Shown here piece after piece: positions 56,028 through 64,000 of a stretch of 64,000 nt of DNA. A program made the translations under genes and the position numbers. Origin of the DNA: Chthonomonadaceae bacterium (GTDB lineage Bacteria; Armatimonadota; Fimbriimonadia; Fimbriimonadales; Fimbriimonadaceae); assembly GCA_015709495.1 (NCBI GenBank), contig CP054189.1:2728001-2792000 (forward strand), written 5' to 3'. The notes below the pieces were generated by a model, which searched no databases, was not told the origin of the DNA, and was given only the letters and a program-made list of their open reading frames with translations. Numbering within the stretch: position 1 is the first letter of the stretch; each line of letters begins with the position of its first letter.

Positions 56028-56750
56028 TCAAACCAAGGGGGCGACGCAGACGGGATCGTCGAACCTGGGGTTGCTCATGAGCCGAGTCACGGGGACCATC
56101 TCCATTGGATCAGCCGGGTACGGCGCAAGGAGGGGCAGAAGCGGGTCGGGTGATTGCGCCTCGTCGTCGAGCCAAAGCCCGTAGTCTTCTCGCGCGAGGA
56201 TGGCGGGCATTCGGTTGTGGACCTTACTGAGCAGTTCGTTGGGTTCGGTGGTGATAATCGCGCACGTTTCGAGGGGACCCGCTTCGGGAGTTTCCCATAC
56301 TTCGAACAGGCCCGCAAACGCAAACGGCTCTCCCGAGCGCAACCTTATGTGAAAGGGCTGCTTGTAGGGCTTAGCGCTTGGGAGCGACCGTCCGGCCAAA
56401 CCCAGATTCGGGTCCGGTTGGGCGGGATCGACCTCAGTCCACTCGAAAAACCCGTCCGCGGGCAAAAGACACCTCCGCCGCTTGAACGCGCTCCGAAACG
56501 AGGGCTTTTCGGCCAAAGTTTCGGCGCGGGCGTTGATGAGCTTCTGTCCGATCGACATGTCCTTCGCCCACGAGGGAATCAGGCCCCAACGGAACATGCT
56601 TAGCTCCCTTCGCCCGCCGCGCCCGACGACTCCGGGCACCGACTGGGTGGGGGCGATGTTGTACCGAGGAGCGAGGTCCGGGACCTCATCGAGATCGAAC
56701 AGCTCTGCGAGAACGGTCGCCGAGGTTTTGAGCGTGTATCTCGCGCACAT
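56028..56750 (-). CDS. SRAP-domain abasic-site processing protein (HMCES/YedK)
   Basis: 240 residues. The catalytic Cys2 directly follows the initiator Met (M-C-A-R-Y), and N-I-A-P-T-Q near 30, C-L-L-P-A-D-G-F-F-E-W near 95 and H-N-R-M-P-A-I near 185 complete the SRAP active site. It crosslinks to abasic sites in single-stranded DNA and shields them. Because Cys2 must be exposed, the ATG at 56750 is certain. It begins three bases after the serpin stop, so the two genes are co-transcribed, an unusual pairing. Confidence 0.95.
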   Translation of the reverse strand: MCARYTLKTSATVLAELFDLDEVPDLAPRYNIAPTQSVPGVVGRGGRRELSMFRWGLIPSWAKDMSIGQKLINARAETLAEKPSFRSAFKRRRCLLPADGFFEWTEVDPAQPDPNLGLAGRSLPSAKPYKQPFHIRLRSGEPFAFAGLFEVWETPEAGPLETCAIITTEPNELLSKVHNRMPAILAREDYGLWLDDEAQSPDPLLPLLAPYPADPMEMVPVTRLMSNPRFDDPVCVAPLV

Positions 56751-56753
56751 CAG

Positions 56754-58055
56754 CTAAGGAACTTGGGGTTCTTGCGGCCAAGCTGGGTCGGCCATCGAAC
56801 CCAGGAACAAGACGATCCCCGTACTTCGATCTTGGATGGCGAAGTAGAAGGGACGGTCGGCGACGAACTGAAACTCTTTCATCGGAGGCGGGGCGGCCGT
56901 CCCTCCCACCGCTAAGCCCGTCACCGCCGCGGCTTCCGCCCCTTGCTCGTCGATCTGCACGACGGTCTTGTGGATCACGGACTGGAGGAACAGGTCCTTC
57001 TGGGACCGCATTGCAGAGAAGTCGGCCTTTTCTGGGTCGAATGCGAGGGCCATTCCCATCGACTTCAGGGTCTCCGTAAGGTCCGTTTCGTATTCGAGCT
57101 TGAACTTGGGCAGAACGACGGTCCCCGTCGTTTGGAGCATCTTGGCGGTCCAATCGGCCCACTTCTTCGCCGTAAGTTTCTTTTCGAACTCGGCTCGCGA
57201 GGTGTTTTCGTCCGGAAGCAGGAAGATCATCCCCAGGCGGCCCTTTCCGAACGGAAGCCTCACGATCCTCATTCCCTCGCCGGCATAGAAATCGTAGTCT
57301 CCGCGGCGGGTCATAAAGGGGTGGGACTTGGTTTTGGCTTCCGACAAGTGGAAGTCGCGGTTCTCCGTCAAGTCCTTCTTGAAAGGGTCCATCCAGTCGC
57401 CCTTGAAGTAGACAGCATTGATCAGAAACATCACCGTGTCAGCGTCGATCCTGTCGATGATCGTGGGGATGCGCTCGTGGGTGGCCAGTTGGACCCAATC
57501 GTTGATGGTCTTGACGCTCTCAGGCCCGCTGAAATCGAGCGATTGCGCCGTCGCGCCGTAGAAGTCCTTGAGTCTGCCAAGGAACGCAGATTCGAAGTCG
57601 CCGCCTTGGTGCGCCCAAACCGAGTTCGCGATCTCAAGGAGAACTCCGGCGTCCCCACCGGCCAAGCTGGTCGAGACGTCTTTGTTGGCGGGGTTGAGGT
57701 CTTGCGGGGCGACGCCCTCGATCCCCAAGCTCTTGGCCATAGCTTTTTGCGTCTCGCCACCTGCGCCGTTGTAGGCCATCCCCATCGCCAGGTAAAGGCT
57801 CGCCGGCGAAACCGTCACGTTGTTCGCGGGTTCGGACTTCAGGACCCTGCCGAAGAGGGCAAAGCCGAAGTCGTTGAGGGCCGTCCGCACTTTGGCGGGC
57901 GTTCCTTCGGAGAGTGCTTTCGTGGCGCGTTCCACAGCGGCGGGGTCCTTACGAAGTCGGGAGATTCCCGAACCGGAAGGATCGACGGTTCCCGAACCTC
58001 CGCAGCCGATCAGAAGGAATTCACAGGCGATCAATAACAAGGTCGGACATCTCAT
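56754..58055 (-). CDS. serpin, predicted lipoprotein
   Basis: 433 residues from the ATG at 58055 (GAGGGG six bases ahead). Lipobox L-L-I-G-C18 predicts a lipid anchor. The serpin fold is complete, from N-V-T-V-S-P-A-S near 70 to the C-terminal D-R-P-F-Y-F-A-I. The hinge E370-Q-G-A-E-A-A-A-V-T is the inhibitory type with small residues. The reactive loop continues L-A-V-G-G-T-A-A, suggesting Thr or a nearby small residue as P1, so elastase- or subtilisin-like targets are plausible. Acts at the cell envelope against serine or cysteine proteases. Divergent from trpA. Confidence 0.92.
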   Translation of the reverse strand: MRCPTLLLIACEFLLIGCGGSGTVDPSGSGISRLRKDPAAVERATKALSEGTPAKVRTALNDFGFALFGRVLKSEPANNVTVSPASLYLAMGMAYNGAGGETQKAMAKSLGIEGVAPQDLNPANKDVSTSLAGGDAGVLLEIANSVWAHQGGDFESAFLGRLKDFYGATAQSLDFSGPESVKTINDWVQLATHERIPTIIDRIDADTVMFLINAVYFKGDWMDPFKKDLTENRDFHLSEAKTKSHPFMTRRGDYDFYAGEGMRIVRLPFGKGRLGMIFLLPDENTSRAEFEKKLTAKKWADWTAKMLQTTGTVVLPKFKLEYETDLTETLKSMGMALAFDPEKADFSAMRSQKDLFLQSVIHKTVVQIDEQGAEAAAVTGLAVGGTAAPPPMKEFQFVADRPFYFAIQDRSTGIVLFLGSMADPAWPQEPQVP

Positions 58056-58166
58056 TTTCGTCCCCTCAACTCGGGCTATTCCCACTCCACTCAACGCGTA
58101 GCGTACTCGATTCGTTCGACGGGTAACCTTGGCGAGCGTTCCAAAGCCGCCTGCGAAAAACCGCCC

Positions 58167-58967
58167 ATGACGCCAGCCACACCGCTCACCTTGCGATTTG
58201 ATCAACTCCGCGGGAGAAACGAGGCGGCGTTGATTCTCTACGTCACGGCCGGGGACCCCGAGATCTCGCAGTTACCCGATGTGATCGACGCGCTGTGCGA
58301 AGGGGGCGCGGACGTGATCGAGGTCGGGATTCCGTTCAGCGATCCGATCGCGGATGGGCCGACGATTCAGGCCAGTACGTTTCGAGCGCTCCGACGGGGG
58401 GTGACTCTGACCGGCGTGTTTTCGGCTCTTCAGGGGGCGCGCCCAAGCATTCCGATTGTTCTTATGGGGTACTGCAACCCGGCGCTCAAACTCGGTTGGC
58501 AGCATTTCGCTTCGGAAGCCGTTGCCGTGGGGGCTTCGGGCGTGATCCTCTCGGACCTCATTGCCGACGAAGCCGCTGAGTGGCGGGAGAGCGCGAAGAG
58601 GGCGAGCCTTGACACAATCTTCCTCGCAGCTCCGACGAGTACTGCCGAGCGGCTAGCGAAGGTGTGCGAAAGCTCCTCGGGGTTCGTGTATGCGGTCTCA
58701 CGAACGGGGGTCACCGGCTCGGAGAACCCCGTTCCCCCGGATGCGGCGGAGTTGGTCGCCCGCCTCAAGCGGTTCACTTCCCTTCCGATCTGCGTCGGAT
58801 TCGGTGTCAGCACCCCCTCGCAAGTGGGGGCGATCGCCCGACTTGCAGACGGGGTCATCGTCGGTTCGGCGTTGGTGGAAAGGCTCGCAACCGACTGGAA
58901 CGATGGGGCGGGGCGTCAGGCGATTGTTGATTGGGTAAGGACGCTGAAGGATGCGACTCGGAGATAG
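58167..58967 (+). CDS. trpA: tryptophan synthase alpha subunit
   Basis: 266 residues. Catalytic Glu in V-I-E-V-G-I-P-F-S-D-P near 51 and Asp in the same stretch, A-D-G-P-T-I-Q-A, G-Y-C-N-P near 105, and G-F-G-V-S-T-P near 215. It cleaves indole-3-glycerol phosphate to indole and glyceraldehyde-3-phosphate and channels indole to TrpB. No trpB or other trp gene is adjacent. No ribosome site is seen before the ATG; GGTAACCT at 58122-58129 could be its -10. It overlaps the next gene by 17 bases. Confidence 0.95.
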   Translation: MTPATPLTLRFDQLRGRNEAALILYVTAGDPEISQLPDVIDALCEGGADVIEVGIPFSDPIADGPTIQASTFRALRRGVTLTGVFSALQGARPSIPIVLMGYCNPALKLGWQHFASEAVAVGASGVILSDLIADEAAEWRESAKRASLDTIFLAAPTSTAERLAKVCESSSGFVYAVSRTGVTGSENPVPPDAAELVARLKRFTSLPICVGFGVSTPSQVGAIARLADGVIVGSALVERLATDWNDGAGRQAIVDWVRTLKDATRR

Positions 58968-59493
58968 GGTCCGCCCGATCCGAGCTTTCTCCCGCCTGCT
59001 GGCAATCGCAGGGCTCTTCCCTGCGGTCTCCCATGGGTTCGCAGAGGCAAGCGCCTGGTGCTTGCCAGTGGTTCGCGCGTATCCGCTTCAGGTTGCCCAA
59101 GTGTTCTCGCTCAGCAACGCCGAGAGGGCCAAAGCAGGGGTCCCGAAACTGCGCTGGAACCCGGTTTTGGCAGAGAGCGCCCGACTCAAGGCGGCCGAGA
59201 TGGCTCGGCTTCAGTACGTCGCCCATGCGGACGCTCAAGGCGGGTTTTTCGATACGCGAACCCTCCGGCTCGGGTACCAATTCCGGCATATCGGCGAAAA
59301 CATCGCGGGGGGCTTCGAGTCCGCTCCCGAGGTCATCGAGGCTTGGATGCGGAGCGTGGAGCACCAACGGACCTTGCTCTCGCCGAAGTTCACCGAGATC
59401 GGCATCGCCCTCGTGTACGCACCGCACACCCGCCACGGGTACTACTGGGTCCAGGTTCTGGGGCGGCAACTCTCGGAGGCGGAGCCGCCTTAG
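58951..59493 (+). CDS. secreted CAP/SCP-domain protein
   Basis: 180 residues. N-terminal signal peptide (about 10-32). The CAP domain (about 50-175) has the helix N-A-E-R-A-K-A-G-V-P-K-L-R-W-N, L-A-E-S-A-R-L-K-A-A-E-M-A, H-A-D-A-Q near 95, G-E-N-I-A-G-G near 115, and P-E-V-I-E-A-W-M-R-S near 126. CAP proteins are extracytoplasmic and bind sterols, lipids or metals; bacterial roles are poorly known. It begins inside the 3' end of trpA, so translation may be coupled despite unrelated function. Confidence 0.9.
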   Translation: MRLGDRVRPIRAFSRLLAIAGLFPAVSHGFAEASAWCLPVVRAYPLQVAQVFSLSNAERAKAGVPKLRWNPVLAESARLKAAEMARLQYVAHADAQGGFFDTRTLRLGYQFRHIGENIAGGFESAPEVIEAWMRSVEHQRTLLSPKFTEIGIALVYAPHTRHGYYWVQVLGRQLSEAEPP

Positions 59494-59521
59494 GGCCACA
59501 GGGCCACGTTCCCCCCAACAG

Positions 59522-59560
59522 GAAAACGCCCCTTCCCCACGCGAGTTGGGAAAGGGGCGT
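59522..59560 (-). terminator. intrinsic terminator of the thioredoxin-like gene
   Basis: A 13-bp stem with one mismatch (arms 59526-59538 and 59548-59560, loop of nine) is followed on the minus strand by four T. It lies just after the stop at 59574 and between convergent genes, so it can also halt the CAP-gene transcript. Confidence 0.7.
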
Positions 59561-59573
59561 CGGAAGTTAGGGG

Positions 59574-60809
59574 CTAAGGTCCTTCGGCGAGGAGCTTCTC
59601 GATCTCGCTTCGGAACGCGCCGAATGAGTCCGGGCTGTAGCCGACTTTGATCTTGTGGACGTTGCCCTTGCGGTCGACCACGGTGACGTGCGGGATCCCC
59701 GTCACGCCGTGGGCGTCGAAGTTCGTTCGATCGCCGTATACGACCGGCCAACTGAGCCCGTGCTCTTTGATGAACTCGGCCATCTTGGCGTACTCGACGT
59801 CTTTGGGCATGTCGCGCTTTTGGACGTTCTCGCCCTTGTAGTAGCCGTAATACGTCGTAAATCCGACGATCTCGAGTCCTTTGGGTTTGAGGTCCTCGTA
59901 GAGCTTCTTCATGTCGGGGAACGACCGGATGCAGGGGCCGCACCAGTGAGCGAAGAAGTCGATCAGGACCACTTTGCCCTTCAGGGACTCGAGTCCGGCG
60001 AACTCGCCGTATCCCTTTTCGAAGGTGAGGGCCGGCGCGACCGAACCGACGAGAGCGATGCGCGTCTTGAGCCCCGTCAAGGTGCGGACGCTCGCGTTAT
60101 CGGGCTTCATCAGGGCGAGAGTCTTGTCGATGGAAGCGAGCGCCTCCTGCTTCTTACCTGCGGTCAACAGGAGTTCGGCGCGCGAATTTGTAAGGCCTAC
60201 TCGGGCCGAGTCCGCCAGGCGCTGGTCGTTCTCGCTGGTCATCGTGGCGAAGGGGATCAGCTTTTCAACGTCGTCGAGCGCCTTGAGAGCCGCTGCGATG
60301 CCCAGCTTTTCATGGATCGTGTCGGCAAACATATAGGCGGTGGAACTCGCCAAGCTCGCGGCTGCGGAAGCATTGGGCGGCGTCATCTGCGTGAGGAGTT
60401 CCGCGACCATGTGGGCTTCGCCGAGCGAGTTGCAGCTATTGATCATCAAGAACTGCGCGGAGTACCTCTGGGTGGAGCTTGGGTTGGTCGTCAGGTACTT
60501 CGCCGCCGCGTCGCAGGCCATTTTGGGCATTTCCGCCAGTTGGAATAGCTGCGCCCACGCATAGCCTTCGGCGGCGTCGATCGACTCGATCTTGACTCCC
60601 TCGACCGCGGTCTTCGCCCTCGAAAGAACTTCGGCGTTCATGGCGGCGAGATCGAGTTGCGTTCCTGACTCTCGCGCCTTCGCAATGGTCGAAGCGCGGT
60701 ACTCATTGATCGCCTTCAAGACTTCGGCAGGGTTCGTCTTTTGAACGAAACCGAACGACAAGAAACTGGCAATCGCAACCAACACGACTGCGAGATGGAT
60801 TCGTAGCAT
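59574..60809 (-). CDS. periplasmic thioredoxin-like protein with helical N-domain
   Basis: 411 residues; GGAGG nine bases before the ATG. Signal peptide (to about residue 22), a helical, TPR-like region (about 30-255) and a C-terminal TlpA/ResA-type thioredoxin domain (about 265-405) with C290-G-P-C293 in F-A-H-W-C-G-P-C, and a cis-Pro region near G-I-P-H-V. It should reduce or shuffle disulfides in the periplasm, for example in cytochrome c maturation. The helical domain probably selects partners. Monocistronic with its own terminator. Confidence 0.88.
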   Translation of the reverse strand: MLRIHLAVVLVAIASFLSFGFVQKTNPAEVLKAINEYRASTIAKARESGTQLDLAAMNAEVLSRAKTAVEGVKIESIDAAEGYAWAQLFQLAEMPKMACDAAAKYLTTNPSSTQRYSAQFLMINSCNSLGEAHMVAELLTQMTPPNASAAASLASSTAYMFADTIHEKLGIAAALKALDDVEKLIPFATMTSENDQRLADSARVGLTNSRAELLLTAGKKQEALASIDKTLALMKPDNASVRTLTGLKTRIALVGSVAPALTFEKGYGEFAGLESLKGKVVLIDFFAHWCGPCIRSFPDMKKLYEDLKPKGLEIVGFTTYYGYYKGENVQKRDMPKDVEYAKMAEFIKEHGLSWPVVYGDRTNFDAHGVTGIPHVTVVDRKGNVHKIKVGYSPDSFGAFRSEIEKLLAEGP

Positions 60810-60910
60810 CGTGAATTCCCTCCGGTTCTAGTGGAGTTTACGCCAAGAAACCGGCGATTCGCTCCCGAAACTGGGCGCAAACCGCGAAATGGGGCTCCTG
60901 GGGACGCTTG

Positions 60911-61519
60911 TTACCGGGCGTAGAACTCGATAACCTGCTGCTCTTGAAAGAACTTGGGGAAGTCCTCGCGTTCGGGCAAGGCGATGACCTTCCCGGAGAA
61001 GTTGGGGATGTCGGGCTCCAGGTAAGCCGGGACGGGCGCGCCTTCATAAGCGTTGGCCCTCGCGATGGAGCGGCTCGATTCTCTGTCTCGAACGGAAACG
61101 ACATCTCCGACCCTCAATCGGCAGCTAGGTACATCGACGACCTTGCCGTTGACGCAAATGTGGCGGTGGCTCACCATTTGGCGGGCTTGGAAGATGGTCC
61201 TCGCGTATCCGAGCCTCCAGACGAGCGTCTGCAACCGGAGATCGAGGAGCCTGAGGAAGTTGAGGCTCGAGTCGCCGTGCATTCGGCTGGCTTCGACGAA
61301 CGTGCGGTGAAACTGCTTCTCGAGCATTCCGTAGTAGCGCCGAATCACCTGCTTGGCAAGAAGCTGCTCGCCGTATTCCGATTGGCGGCGGTCCTTGAGG
61401 TTCGGGCCGTGCTGCCCGGTCGGGTAGGGCCTTCGCGTGCTGGGGCACTTGGCGGCTCCCCAAATGTTGTAGCCGACTTTTCGGCAGATGTCGTTCTTTC
61501 TTCCTCGATACGTTGCCAT
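60911..61519 (-). CDS. rpsD: 30S ribosomal protein S4
   Basis: 202 residues from the ATG at 61519 (AAGGACC about 5 bases ahead). N-terminal R-G-R-K-N-D-I-C-R-K-V-G near 5 and K-C-P-S-T-R-R-P-Y-P-T-G-Q-H-G, then the S4 RNA-binding domain (about 95-160, R-L-Q-T-L-V-W-R-L-G-Y-A-R-T). It nucleates 30S assembly and in other bacteria regulates its own operon. It stands alone here, away from the rpsM-rpsK-rpoA group, and has its own promoter. Two Cys (12 and 25) are kept, without a full zinc site. Confidence 0.96.
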   Translation of the reverse strand: MATYRGRKNDICRKVGYNIWGAAKCPSTRRPYPTGQHGPNLKDRRQSEYGEQLLAKQVIRRYYGMLEKQFHRTFVEASRMHGDSSLNFLRLLDLRLQTLVWRLGYARTIFQARQMVSHRHICVNGKVVDVPSCRLRVGDVVSVRDRESSRSIARANAYEGAPVPAYLEPDIPNFSGKVIALPEREDFPKFFQEQQVIEFYAR

Positions 61520-61590
61520 GCTGGTCCTTCGTATGGTTGACGCGCCAAGGCCGGGCGGCAAAACGCACGGCGCCCATAGCGCAGGGGCAG

Positions 61591-61618
61591 ATTATACCCA
61601 GGGATTCACGGAGCGCAA
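61591..61618 (-). promoter_or_regulatory. rpsD promoter
   Basis: On the minus strand, TTGCGC (61618-61613), a 16-base spacer and TATAAT (61596-61591, preceded by GG). The transcript would start near 61584, giving a leader of about 65 bases before the rpsD ATG, long enough for autoregulation by S4. Confidence 0.5.
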
Positions 61619-61697
61619 CTCCCTTGTCCTTGAGTCTATCGGCCCAGAACGTCAACGCACCCCTTCCGGCGTCGGCATACTACTTCGGGGAAAGATT

Positions 61698-63329
61698 ATG
61701 CGAAAGATCGCTATCGTCGTGTTGATCGTGATCGTTGCGGTTTGCGGGATCGGAGGGTACGTCTATAAGCTGCGCCTCGACCAAGCCGCATTGGCCCAAA
61801 AAGCTGCACCCGTCGTTAAGGTCGAAAAAGGAACGATCGAATCGAAGGTCGTGGAGTCGGGGTCGATCGACGCCATCAAGTCGGTCGATGTTCGGAGCCG
61901 GGCTTCGGGCAGGCTCAAGCAGCTCTTCGTCGACGAAGGCGACTTCGTGAAGCAGGGCGAACTCATTGCGATCATCGACCCGCTTGAGATTCAATTGCAG
62001 GTCGATCAGAACCGCGCGCAGCTCTCGGGCGCGAAGAGCGGCGTAGCGCGGACCGCGCTGGAGATCGAGAAGACGCGGATCAACGCCCAGGCGAACTTGG
62101 CTCAGGCTGAAAGGCGACTTGCCGTGCTGAAGGCCGAGCTCGATATCCAGCCCACGCTCACCGACGCTTCCATCCGCTCGGCGCGGGCCAACCTCAATAC
62201 CTCAGAGCAGCAACTCCGGCAACTCGTTGAAACGACGCAGCCCAACGAAAGGGTGGCGACGGATTCGGAGCTTCGGGAAGCGCGAGCGGGAGCGGAGACG
62301 GCGAGCCGCGAATTGGAGCGCATCCGCGACCTCGAGGCCAAGGGCTATGTCGCGACGCGGCAACTTGACGCAACGCTACTGGACTTCGAGCGGGCGAGGT
62401 CGAGGCTGGAAAGGGCGCAAGAGGACGCCAAACGGCTGGAGCAGCGCCAGCGCTTAGCCCGTGAACAGGCCGAACAAGCGGTCCTGAGGGCGCAAGCGGA
62501 ACTCGATCGGGTTCTCGCCAACCGCATTCAGGACGCGAACAAGAGACGCGAGTACGAGAACGCGATTGCGGACGTTCGAAAATCGGAGGCTGCGCTCGCG
62601 GATGTGCAGATTCTCCAAAAGTCCCGCGAGCAGAGCCAGGCGTCGGTCGCTCAATTGCAGAGCCAGTTGAGCGACACTGAGCGGCAACTGCGTGAGACCG
62701 AGATTCGCGCGCCGATGGATGGAGTGATCGCGGCGCGGTTCCTCGAGGTCGGCGACTTGGTTTCGGGCCTCAGCGCGTTCGCTCAGGGCACCACCATCGT
62801 GCGGATCGAGGATCGCAACGCCTTGCAGGTCGAGCTTCAAATCAACGAGATCGACGTCGCGCGGCTTCGGCTCGATATGCCCGCCGACATTACCGTAGAC
62901 GCCTTTCCGAACGACACCTTCAAGGGCCACGTCAAGAAGATCGCGCCCAGCAGCGTCTCGAGCAACCTGCAGCAGGCCGCGTCCGATGCAGTCGTCAAGT
63001 ACAAGGTAGAAATCTGGATCGACGAGGCGAGCGAGGGCCTCCGAAGCGGGATGACCGCGAAGTGTACGCTCGTTACCCTCAGCCTGAAGAACGTCTTGCG
63101 CGTCCCTCGTGAGTACTTGGGGCAAGACGAGGAGGGCTACTTCGTCATGCTTGCCCCGGAGAAGGCGGCGCCTGGCGCCAAGGCGAAGAAACAGGCCGTC
63201 AAGGTCGGGGATCTCACCGGCGCGTTCGCGCAAATCGTCTCGGGCGTTAAGGAAGGCGCGATCCTCGCGAGGCCGGAGTACAAGGGTCCGAAACGGCAAG
63301 GCTTCATGGAAGCCGGAGTCGAAGAGTGA
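61698..63329 (+). CDS. HlyD/MacA-type membrane fusion adaptor
   Basis: 543 residues from the ATG at 61698 (GGGGAAAG about 4 bases ahead). N-terminal membrane anchor (about 5-24), lipoyl-type half near residue 65-90 (V-D-V-R-S-R-A-S-G-R-L), a long coiled-coil hairpin (about 95-310, E/R/Q/A-rich), the second lipoyl half (R-A-P-M-D-G-V-I near 335), and beta-barrel and membrane-proximal domains. This is the periplasmic adaptor of an efflux or export system. The hairpin is longer than in MacA. Translationally coupled (GTGA) to the MacB-like permease that follows. Confidence 0.92.
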   Translation: MRKIAIVVLIVIVAVCGIGGYVYKLRLDQAALAQKAAPVVKVEKGTIESKVVESGSIDAIKSVDVRSRASGRLKQLFVDEGDFVKQGELIAIIDPLEIQLQVDQNRAQLSGAKSGVARTALEIEKTRINAQANLAQAERRLAVLKAELDIQPTLTDASIRSARANLNTSEQQLRQLVETTQPNERVATDSELREARAGAETASRELERIRDLEAKGYVATRQLDATLLDFERARSRLERAQEDAKRLEQRQRLAREQAEQAVLRAQAELDRVLANRIQDANKRREYENAIADVRKSEAALADVQILQKSREQSQASVAQLQSQLSDTERQLRETEIRAPMDGVIAARFLEVGDLVSGLSAFAQGTTIVRIEDRNALQVELQINEIDVARLRLDMPADITVDAFPNDTFKGHVKKIAPSSVSSNLQQAASDAVVKYKVEIWIDEASEGLRSGMTAKCTLVTLSLKNVLRVPREYLGQDEEGYFVMLAPEKAAPGAKAKKQAVKVGDLTGAFAQIVSGVKEGAILARPEYKGPKRQGFMEAGVEE

Positions 63330-64000
63330 GCCTTTGGCAATCGTTCCTTATCGCCTTGGGCATGCTCCGGCTGCACAAGCTGCGGGCGTTCCTTACGATG
63401 CTGGGGGTGATCATCGGCGTGATGAGCGTCTCGATCATCGTCATGGTGTCGTATGGCTTCCAAAGCTACATGACCGGCGAATTCCAGCGTCTGGGGTCCG
63501 ATACGATCCTGATCTTCTATGACCCGGGGCGTCGGGAACGTGGGGCAACGGTGGGCGGGATCGAAGGGCTGACAATGGGGGATGTCGACTACCTAATGGA
63601 GCGCGTTCAGAGCCTCGACATCGCTTCGGCGATCTTGCAGCTTCCCCAGATGCCGGTCACCTACCTCGATCGGGAGATCACGAATCCCCGGCTCTTTGCG
63701 ACGGACGAGAACTTTCCTGAACTGAACCGACTGAGCGTCATCGAGGGTCGGCATCTGACGCGGCAAGACCTGGACGGAAAGGCCAACGTCGCAGTGGTGG
63801 GCGAGGAAGTTCGGGACAGGTTGTTTCCCGACAAGCGGGCGCTAGGAAAGTACATTTCCCTCAAAGGGATCACTCTTGAGATCGTTGGAGTGCTGGAGCG
63901 CCTCGACATCATGGGCGAGACGAACGCTCGCGATGTGTTGATGCCGATCTCGACGGCGCACAGCAAGTACATCGGCGGTGACCGGGTGATGTTCATCACT
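63326..64000 (+). CDS. MacB-like ABC transporter permease, 3' end outside window
   Basis: 225 residues visible, no stop before the window ends. GTG at 63326 overlaps the adaptor stop (GTGA). It begins with a short amphipathic stretch and L-R-A-F-L-T-M-L-G-V-I-I-G-V-M-S-V, the first membrane helix of MacB/FtsX-type permeases (about 22-45), followed by the periplasmic MacB_PCD domain with R-H-L-T-R-Q-D, V-A-V-V-G-E-E-V and L-F-P...L-G-K-Y-I. There is no ATPase domain in front, so a separate ATPase gene is expected downstream. With the adaptor it would form a MacAB-like exporter of peptides, antibiotics or lipoproteins. Confidence 0.9.
   Translation, partial: MSLWQSFLIALGMLRLHKLRAFLTMLGVIIGVMSVSIIVMVSYGFQSYMTGEFQRLGSDTILIFYDPGRRERGATVGGIEGLTMGDVDYLMERVQSLDIASAILQLPQMPVTYLDREITNPRLFATDENFPELNRLSVIEGRHLTRQDLDGKANVAVVGEEVRDRLFPDKRALGKYISLKGITLEIVGVLERLDIMGETNARDVLMPISTAHSKYIGGDRVMFIT

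Noticed and set aside
56943-58037. 364-codon plus-strand frame opposite the serpin gene
   Set aside because: The serpin sequence is continuous on the minus strand and the opposite frame shows no motif.
58167-59493. trpA plus CAP overlap taken as a fusion or novel tryptophan operon
   Set aside because: The 17-base overlap is in a different frame, the CAP protein has its own signal peptide, and no other trp gene is present.
1-64000. tRNA, rRNA, CRISPR, insertion sequence or prophage
   Set aside because: The short intergenic gaps have no cloverleaf-like arms, no regularly spaced repeats and no transposase, integrase or phage protein.

Overview
The window reads like a chromosomal segment from a high-GC (about 60% by eye), diderm-type, free-living bacterium. 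It holds predicted lipoproteins, periplasmic proteases, an adaptor/permease export pair and a probable outer-membrane-type secreted protein, alongside housekeeping genes. My best guess is Armatimonadota, Fimbriimonadales-like. That rests on overall style: many secreted proteins with no family name, DUF1385/DUF1844/DUF1854 proteins, large HExxH proteases, dispersed housekeeping genes and leaderless-looking starts. It is an inference and was not checked against a database. I see no mobile element, prophage, CRISPR array, rRNA or tRNA.

Layout. 1-3.2 kb: a cut-off TPR membrane protein, a second TPR protein and a PilZ protein, all +. 3.4-10.6 kb (-): amidohydrolase, small membrane protein, beta-CASP/MBL hydrolase, two small exported or membrane proteins, then gltX followed by a histidinol-dehydrogenase-like protein that has lost its catalytic residues. 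10.7-13.7 kb (+): GYF/TM2 protein, cyclophilin, two dipeptide-type ABC permeases. 13.7-22.5 kb (-): active CtpA protease coupled to an inactive-looking paralogue, a 970-aa secreted HEAT protein, MTA phosphorylase, BtuF-like lipoprotein, GNAT protein, DUF1844 protein. 22.6-24.7 kb (+): trxB and a secreted HExxH protein. 24.7-25.8 kb (-): HD-GYP response regulator. 26.0-31.4 kb (+): large zinc metalloprotease, HEAT protein, DacB with a probable frameshift, DUF5658-like protein.

31.5-39.5 kb: DUF1385 protein (-), a small ORF and a Nif3 protein (+), then the ATP synthase operon (-) reading atpZ-atpI-atpB-atpE-atpF-atpH-atpA-atpG. It stops there, with no atpD or atpC. 39.5-47 kb: recG, rhodanese, glutathione peroxidase/dipeptidase, galK, a one-domain LuxR regulator, DUF1854 protein, comF. 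47-51.4 kb (-): long-form HPF, ispDF, PIN/TRAM protein, transglutaminase. 51.7-60.8 kb: topA, ppa, a secreted protein, a two-helix membrane protein, SRAP, serpin, trpA, CAP protein, thioredoxin-like lipo/periplasmic protein. 60.9-64 kb: rpsD, and a HlyD/MacA adaptor with the start of its MacB-like permease running off the end.

The genes give housekeeping functions (translation, DNA repair and topology, ATP synthesis, isoprenoid and tryptophan synthesis, methionine salvage) interleaved with an unusually rich set of envelope proteolysis genes: CtpA pair, two HExxH proteins, dipeptidase, dipeptide permeases, a serpin and a PBP4-type peptidase. The most notable signals are the pseudo-HisD next to gltX, the catalytically dead CtpA paralogue, the split ATP synthase operon, the dacB frameshift, and a recurrent -10-like hexamer (often GGTANNNT) 6-7 bases ahead of start codons, which suggests leaderless transcription.
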